Assembly: GCF_049472655.1 (NCBI RefSeq)
Contig: NZ_JAQNCS010000025.1
Coordinates: forward strand, 1-17,732
Length of the DNA: 17,732 nucleotides
Source of the DNA: Deferribacter abyssi
GTDB lineage: Bacteria > Chrysiogenota > Deferribacteres > Deferribacterales > Deferribacteraceae
Direction: 5' to 3'
Shown: piece after piece, positions 15,420 through 17,732 of the stretch
Numbering within the stretch: the stretch's first letter is position 1
How the letters are laid out: every line of letters begins with the position of its first letter
Made by a program: the position numbers and the translations under genes
Notes under the pieces: model-generated
Seen by the model: the letters and a program-made list of their open reading frames with translations, nothing else
Databases searched by the model: none
Told to the model about the DNA's origin: nothing

Positions 15420-15474
15420 AAGTAGCAAATATGTAGATAAAAAGTGGCGATTAAGTGGTTAATAAGTAGCGTTA
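15420..15474. repeat. Five tandem 11-bp direct repeats, candidate parC centromere
   Basis: The repeats are AAGTAGCAAAT, ATGTAGATAAA, AAGTGGCGATT, AAGTGGTTAAT and AAGTAGCGTTA, starting at 15420, 15431, 15442, 15453 and 15464, exactly 11 bp apart. The consensus begins A-A-G-T-R-G-Y. Neighbouring 11-mers on both sides do not fit, so the array has five units. In plasmid R1 the parC centromere is built from sets of five 11-bp direct repeats bound by ParR. Position and unit size therefore match a ParR-bound centromere and operator. Confidence 0.7.
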
Positions 15475-15687
15475 GAACAGTTTTCTGAAAAAAATGAATA
15501 ACAGTACATAATTCTGAATAAAAAAGTGCTTGCACATTTTTATATAGGTCATACTGTACAAAGTAACTTCATTACCGCTGTGCGGATAAAACTTTTGATT
15601 ACAAGGAAATACCGCAGGTATATTCTGACATTCTTTTGATTTATTTTAGGAAATTTCAGGAAAGTTTTTTGTAAGCTTGAGGAAGTA

Positions 15688-15726
15688 GTCAATCGTTCAC
15701 CTTGCTTGACAAGGTGAACGATTGAC
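15688..15726. repeat. Perfect 17-bp inverted repeat with 5-base spacer
   Basis: GTCAATCGTTCACCTTG (15688-15704), spacer CTTGA, then CAAGGTGAACGATTGAC (15710-15726) are perfectly complementary. No T-run follows on either strand, so it is not a standard terminator. It could be a single-strand or double-strand origin hairpin, a recombinase or resolvase site, or the operator of a dimeric regulator. Confidence 0.85.
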
Positions 15727-15860
15727 GGATGATCGCATAACTTATTGTAAATACTTCCATAATAACCTATTTGATTACACAGAAAAAACAGAAAAATTGG
15801 ATTAGGTGGCAGATAAACAGATAACATGCTACTTTTTCAACAACGGTCATGTTGTCTGTA

Positions 15861-16021
15861 ACCGTGAAAGTGCCGATATTCACGCTATCTACCATCGGAA
15901 ATTACCCCTTATAATCCGGTTCGTCCGGTTCAATATAGATTGCCGAGGGCTGTACGGGTGCCTTAAAACTCGTAGGATTATCGCTAAAAAGGTTCATTGC
16001 ATCGGCTCAGGCAATCACGGT
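15861..16021. ncRNA. GC-richer segment with nested stems, possible structured RNA
   Basis: The segment is distinctly richer in G and C than its neighbours. Potential pairings are ACCGTG (15861-15866) with CACGGT (16016-16021), GATTGCCGAG (15938-15947) with CTCAGGCAATC (16006-16016, one bulged A), ACGGGT (15954-15959) with ACTCGT (15968-15973, one G-U), CCGAT (15873-15877) with ATCGG (15894-15898), and CCGG-TTCGT-CCGG around 15917-15929. In an AT-rich genome such an island is a common sign of structured RNA, but I recognise no known family. A decayed foreign gene is the main alternative. Confidence 0.3.
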
Positions 16022-16056
16022 GATGAGAAAAATTAAGAAAAATTGAATAAAATTGT

Positions 16057-16072
16057 CAGGGTGATGACCCTG
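16057..16072 (-). terminator. Hairpin terminator after higA
   Basis: CAGGGT (16057-16062) and ACCCTG (16067-16072) form a 6-bp stem with a 4-base loop, six bases beyond the higA stop at 16078. On the minus strand ACAATTTTATT follows. On the plus strand CGCTTTTAA follows, so it may act in both directions. Confidence 0.6.
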
Positions 16073-16077
16073 CGCTT

Positions 16078-16377
16078 TTAATTTCCCTTTGCTAAAGGTG
16101 TAATCTGTTCAATTTTAGTCTTTTTACTTGCTTTATAAAGATCGTATTTTATCTGTAAATTCATCCAAAACTCTGGAGTAGTACCGAAATATTTGGCCAA
16201 TCTCAGTGCCATATCAGGACTGATAGATCGCTTTTCATTTATTATTTCGTTTATCTTTCTGTATGTAACATGTAATTCTTTTGCCAGTTTCATTTGCGAC
16301 ATCCCAAGTGGAATTAAAAACTCTTCTCTTAAGATTTCCCCGGGATGTGTTGGCATCCTTTTTAATTCAAATGACAT
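16078..16377 (-). CDS. higA: HigA/VapI-family XRE antitoxin, orphan
   Basis: The 99-residue protein begins with the hallmark of HigA antitoxins, MPTHPGEILREEFLIPLGMS (8-27). A helix-turn-helix follows (QMKLAKELHVTYRKINEIINEKRSI, about 28-52), then the conserved ALRLAKYFGTTPEFWMNLQIKYDL (62-85). HigA binds its own promoter and neutralises a HigB mRNA interferase encoded directly upstream. Here no higB is found: only 130 bases of promoter sequence separate it from the divergent recombinase gene, and nothing HigB-like lies downstream. It may be a solitary repressor, an anti-toxin protecting against a chromosomal HigB, or the remnant of a broken pair. GGAGGG precedes the ATG at good spacing. Confidence 0.9.
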   Translation of the reverse strand: MSFELKRMPTHPGEILREEFLIPLGMSQMKLAKELHVTYRKINEIINEKRSISPDMALRLAKYFGTTPEFWMNLQIKYDLYKASKKTKIEQITPLAKGN

Positions 16378-16403
16378 ACAATATCCCTCCGTATCGTTTG
16401 TTC

Positions 16404-16432
16404 ATTTTATATTACTTATAATAATGATGCAA
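16404..16432 (-). promoter_or_regulatory. Promoter of higA
   Basis: On the minus strand TTGCAT (16432-16427), a 17-base spacer and TAAAAT (16409-16404) form a good promoter. The start codon is at 16377, giving a short leader. Confidence 0.6.
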
Positions 16433-16449
16433 GAAATAGTAAAAATTTC

Positions 16450-16469
16450 ATTGACCTGTGTTCTTAATT
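16450..16469 (+). promoter_or_regulatory. Shared ATTGACYTGT element upstream of the first recombinase
   Basis: ATTGACCTGTGTTCTTAATT at 16450-16469 places TTGAC 57 bases before the ATG at 16508. It is the third copy of the element found ahead of the two partition genes. No good -10 lies 17 bases downstream of the TTGACC, as at the other two sites. Confidence 0.5.
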
Positions 16470-16507
16470 ATTTTTGAAAGGTAAGGAGAACTAAAAAGGA
16501 GGGGACC

Positions 16508-17518
16508 ATGAAGGTAAAGTTGAAGAGAAATTTTATTGGAGAAAAAGATTTATCGAGGAAACCTGCAGCATTTAGACTGGCAAAAGAAGTTGTGAGGTCA
16601 GGTAATGAGGGAACAATCAAAAAGACTGTAACAGCAATCAGAAAACTTGCAAAGTTCGCAAAGGAAGAGCTGGAGTTAAAAAACCTTGCAAAACTTCATC
16701 CAGAACACATGAAAGAGTTTGCTCAATACCTTCGCGATGAAGTAGGAGATGGCGACATTTCAAAAGCACATGCAGCTAATATAATTTCTTCGCTAAATAG
16801 GATTTTTGATCATTATGGGCAAGATACCTTAAAGCTTTCAGCAGAAGCAGAAGGATTGAACAGAGGAACAAGATATTACAACATAGACAGAAGTGTAAAC
16901 TACAATCTTCATAAGCAGTTTACTAACTATCTGACAGAGAAATTTATATCAACTGGTGATCATAGATTTGAGGCATTACGGATTCAGGTTGAAATGGAAA
17001 GAGAATTTGGTTTGAGATTTAAAGAATCGGCTTTGCATGATGCAAAAGGTATTCACAAAAGAGATCACTTACTTGACGTAGTAAAGGGGACAAAAGGTGG
17101 GCAGCCAAGACAAGTGCCTATCCGTGATGAAAAAGGTTATGAACTTTTAAGCTATGCTAAAAATTTAAAAAATGAATTTGGTTATACAAAGTCTCTCATT
17201 CCTGATGATTATTCATTTAACAAATGGCAGAATTTTGCCTACAATGTTGTAAAAGACTTTAATGAAAGATTTAATTGTAATTATCATTTTCATGGTGAGA
17301 GGCATGCTTATGCTCAAAATAGGTATCTTGAACTGACGGGCTTTGATGCACCGGTTGTATCAGGTTTTACAAACGGGTCTTATCTTGAAGTTATGGCAGA
17401 ATATTATCAGATAAGTATAGATGAAGCAAAAGACCTTGATTATGAAGCCAGGATGATAATCTCCGAAGAGCTTGGACATCACAGAATTGATGTAACAAAT
17501 TATTATCTGGGGAAATAA
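16508..17518 (+). CDS. Tyrosine site-specific recombinase (integrase)
   Basis: The 336-residue protein has an N-terminal SAM-like DNA-binding domain (about 10-105) and a C-terminal catalytic domain. Catalytic residues can be placed: Arg170 in EFGLRFKES, Lys196 in KGTKGGQPRQVP, the HxxR box HGERH (His262, Arg265), His324 in ELGHHRIDVT, and Tyr333 in NYYLGK, with Tyr332 as an alternative. The set is complete, so the enzyme should be active. The style fits the Phage_int_SAM_2/Integrase_1 group found on plasmids and integrative elements. AAGGAGGGG precedes the ATG. A second recombinase gene starts 1 base after its stop, so they form an operon. It could resolve plasmid dimers, integrate the element or move a neighbouring segment. 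No core attachment site was identified. Confidence 0.9.
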   Translation: MKVKLKRNFIGEKDLSRKPAAFRLAKEVVRSGNEGTIKKTVTAIRKLAKFAKEELELKNLAKLHPEHMKEFAQYLRDEVGDGDISKAHAANIISSLNRIFDHYGQDTLKLSAEAEGLNRGTRYYNIDRSVNYNLHKQFTNYLTEKFISTGDHRFEALRIQVEMEREFGLRFKESALHDAKGIHKRDHLLDVVKGTKGGQPRQVPIRDEKGYELLSYAKNLKNEFGYTKSLIPDDYSFNKWQNFAYNVVKDFNERFNCNYHFHGERHAYAQNRYLELTGFDAPVVSGFTNGSYLEVMAEYYQISIDEAKDLDYEARMIISEELGHHRIDVTNYYLGK

Positions 17519-17519
17519 A

Positions 17520-17732
17520 ATGAGATTGTGGGATCAATTTGTTAGACGGTATCGAGTGACAGGCAGTAAAACGACTGTTAAGCAAGATTATCGACTGCTA
17601 AAAAATTATTTTTTCCCATTTTTGGAAGAGAGAACGACTCTTAAAGATCTTAACAATTTAAGCCAGAATGAGATCAACGGTTTTTATCATCATATTTTAT
17701 CACTTGTAAGAAAAGGTGAAATGAGCAAAAGC
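17520..17732 (+). CDS. Second tyrosine recombinase, N-terminal fragment cut by window end
   Basis: An ATG 1 base after the preceding stop opens a frame of 71 codons that runs off the window. The product starts MRLWDQFVRRYRVTGSKTTV and continues with KQDYRLLKNYFFPFLEE, LKDLNNLSQNEINGFYHHIL, a pattern of helices typical of the SAM-like core-binding domain of phage-type integrases. GGGGA upstream is the ribosome site. Only this N-terminal domain is visible, so catalytic residues cannot be checked. Adjacent recombinase genes are typical of XerC/D-like pairs or of recombinase-in-trio elements, where two or three are translated together. Confidence 0.65.
   Translation, partial: MRLWDQFVRRYRVTGSKTTVKQDYRLLKNYFFPFLEERTTLKDLNNLSQNEINGFYHHILSLVRKGEMSKS

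Larger units (their letters stand above)
15475..16056. other. Long intergenic region between partition locus and higA
   Basis: No convincing protein gene is present. The first 200 bases are AT-rich with small dyads such as GTGCTTGCAC near 15528, and no clear DnaA boxes. A perfect 17-bp inverted repeat follows at 15688-15726, then a GC-richer segment with several potential stems at about 15841-16021. Open frames at 15549-15827 (minus) and 15806-16036 (plus) lack ribosome sites and protein-like composition. The region is a plausible place for a replication or recombination site, though none can be named. Confidence 0.5.

Noticed and set aside
15360..15428. Longer N-terminus for the parR-like protein, starting at 15428
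   Set aside because: The added residues are hydrophobic and encoded by the promoter and first repeat unit; the ATG at 15359 has a strong ribosome site.
15420..15474. CRISPR array or rep-gene iterons
   Set aside because: Units are 11 bp with no spacers, excluding CRISPR; no replication initiator gene is present, while a ParR-like gene is adjacent, so a centromere is the better reading.
15549..15827. 92-codon minus-strand frame
   Set aside because: It spans the perfect 17-bp inverted repeat, lacks a ribosome site and has no protein-like pattern.
15806..16036. 76-codon plus-strand frame in the GC-richer island
   Set aside because: No ribosome site, cysteine- and arginine-rich composition and overlap with nested stems make a structured RNA or decayed sequence more likely.

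Overview
The window is an AT-rich stretch of bacterial accessory DNA, most likely part of a plasmid or an integrated plasmid-like element. It carries an actin-like partition gene, a candidate partition adaptor with a centromere-like repeat array, two tandem tyrosine recombinases, a toxin-antitoxin pair, an orphan antitoxin and a long restriction-like defence operon. Shine-Dalgarno sites and TTGACA/TATAAT-type promoters are recognisable, so the host is an ordinary bacterium. The composition and protein style would fit a thermophilic or anaerobic AT-rich lineage such as Deferribacterota, but this is only a guess. No replication initiator, rRNA or tRNA gene is visible.

Left part (1-5240): a RelBE-type pair on the minus strand, with a 22-bp palindrome at its promoter, is followed by a stand-alone archaeal-type ATPase on the plus strand. 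Both lie between inverted copies of a sequence starting GTGTCCGAAT, possible remnants of transposon ends. Next come an autoregulated-looking winged-helix protein with a possibly leaderless mRNA, a very acidic protein of unknown function behind a structured leader and ahead of an intrinsic terminator, and a four-helix membrane protein.

Defence part (5240-13960): a minus-strand operon encodes a PLD-nuclease/SNF2-type helicase fusion (1117 aa), an Eco57I/PglX-like adenine methyltransferase with a probable target-recognition region (1175 aa), and a DUF3800 protein (283 aa). The three genes are tightly spaced. Together they look like a compact restriction-modification-like system: the methyltransferase would mark self DNA, the helicase-nuclease would act on unmarked DNA, and DUF3800 may be an accessory nuclease. 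A possibly HEPN-like gene faces the operon. A 160-bp element with IS256-like terminal repeats sits between them and supplies the DUF3800 stop codon.

Maintenance part (13960-17732): a ParM-like actin homologue converges on a small ribbon-helix-helix protein that resembles ParR. Directly upstream of the latter are five tandem 11-bp direct repeats in exact register, the arrangement of a parC centromere. Then follow a perfect 17-bp inverted repeat, a GC-richer segment with several potential stems (possible structured RNA), an orphan HigA antitoxin, and two adjacent tyrosine recombinase genes, the second cut by the window end. The parM-like, parR-like and first recombinase genes share an ATTGACYTGT element 56-58 bp before their start codons, suggesting common control of plasmid maintenance genes.
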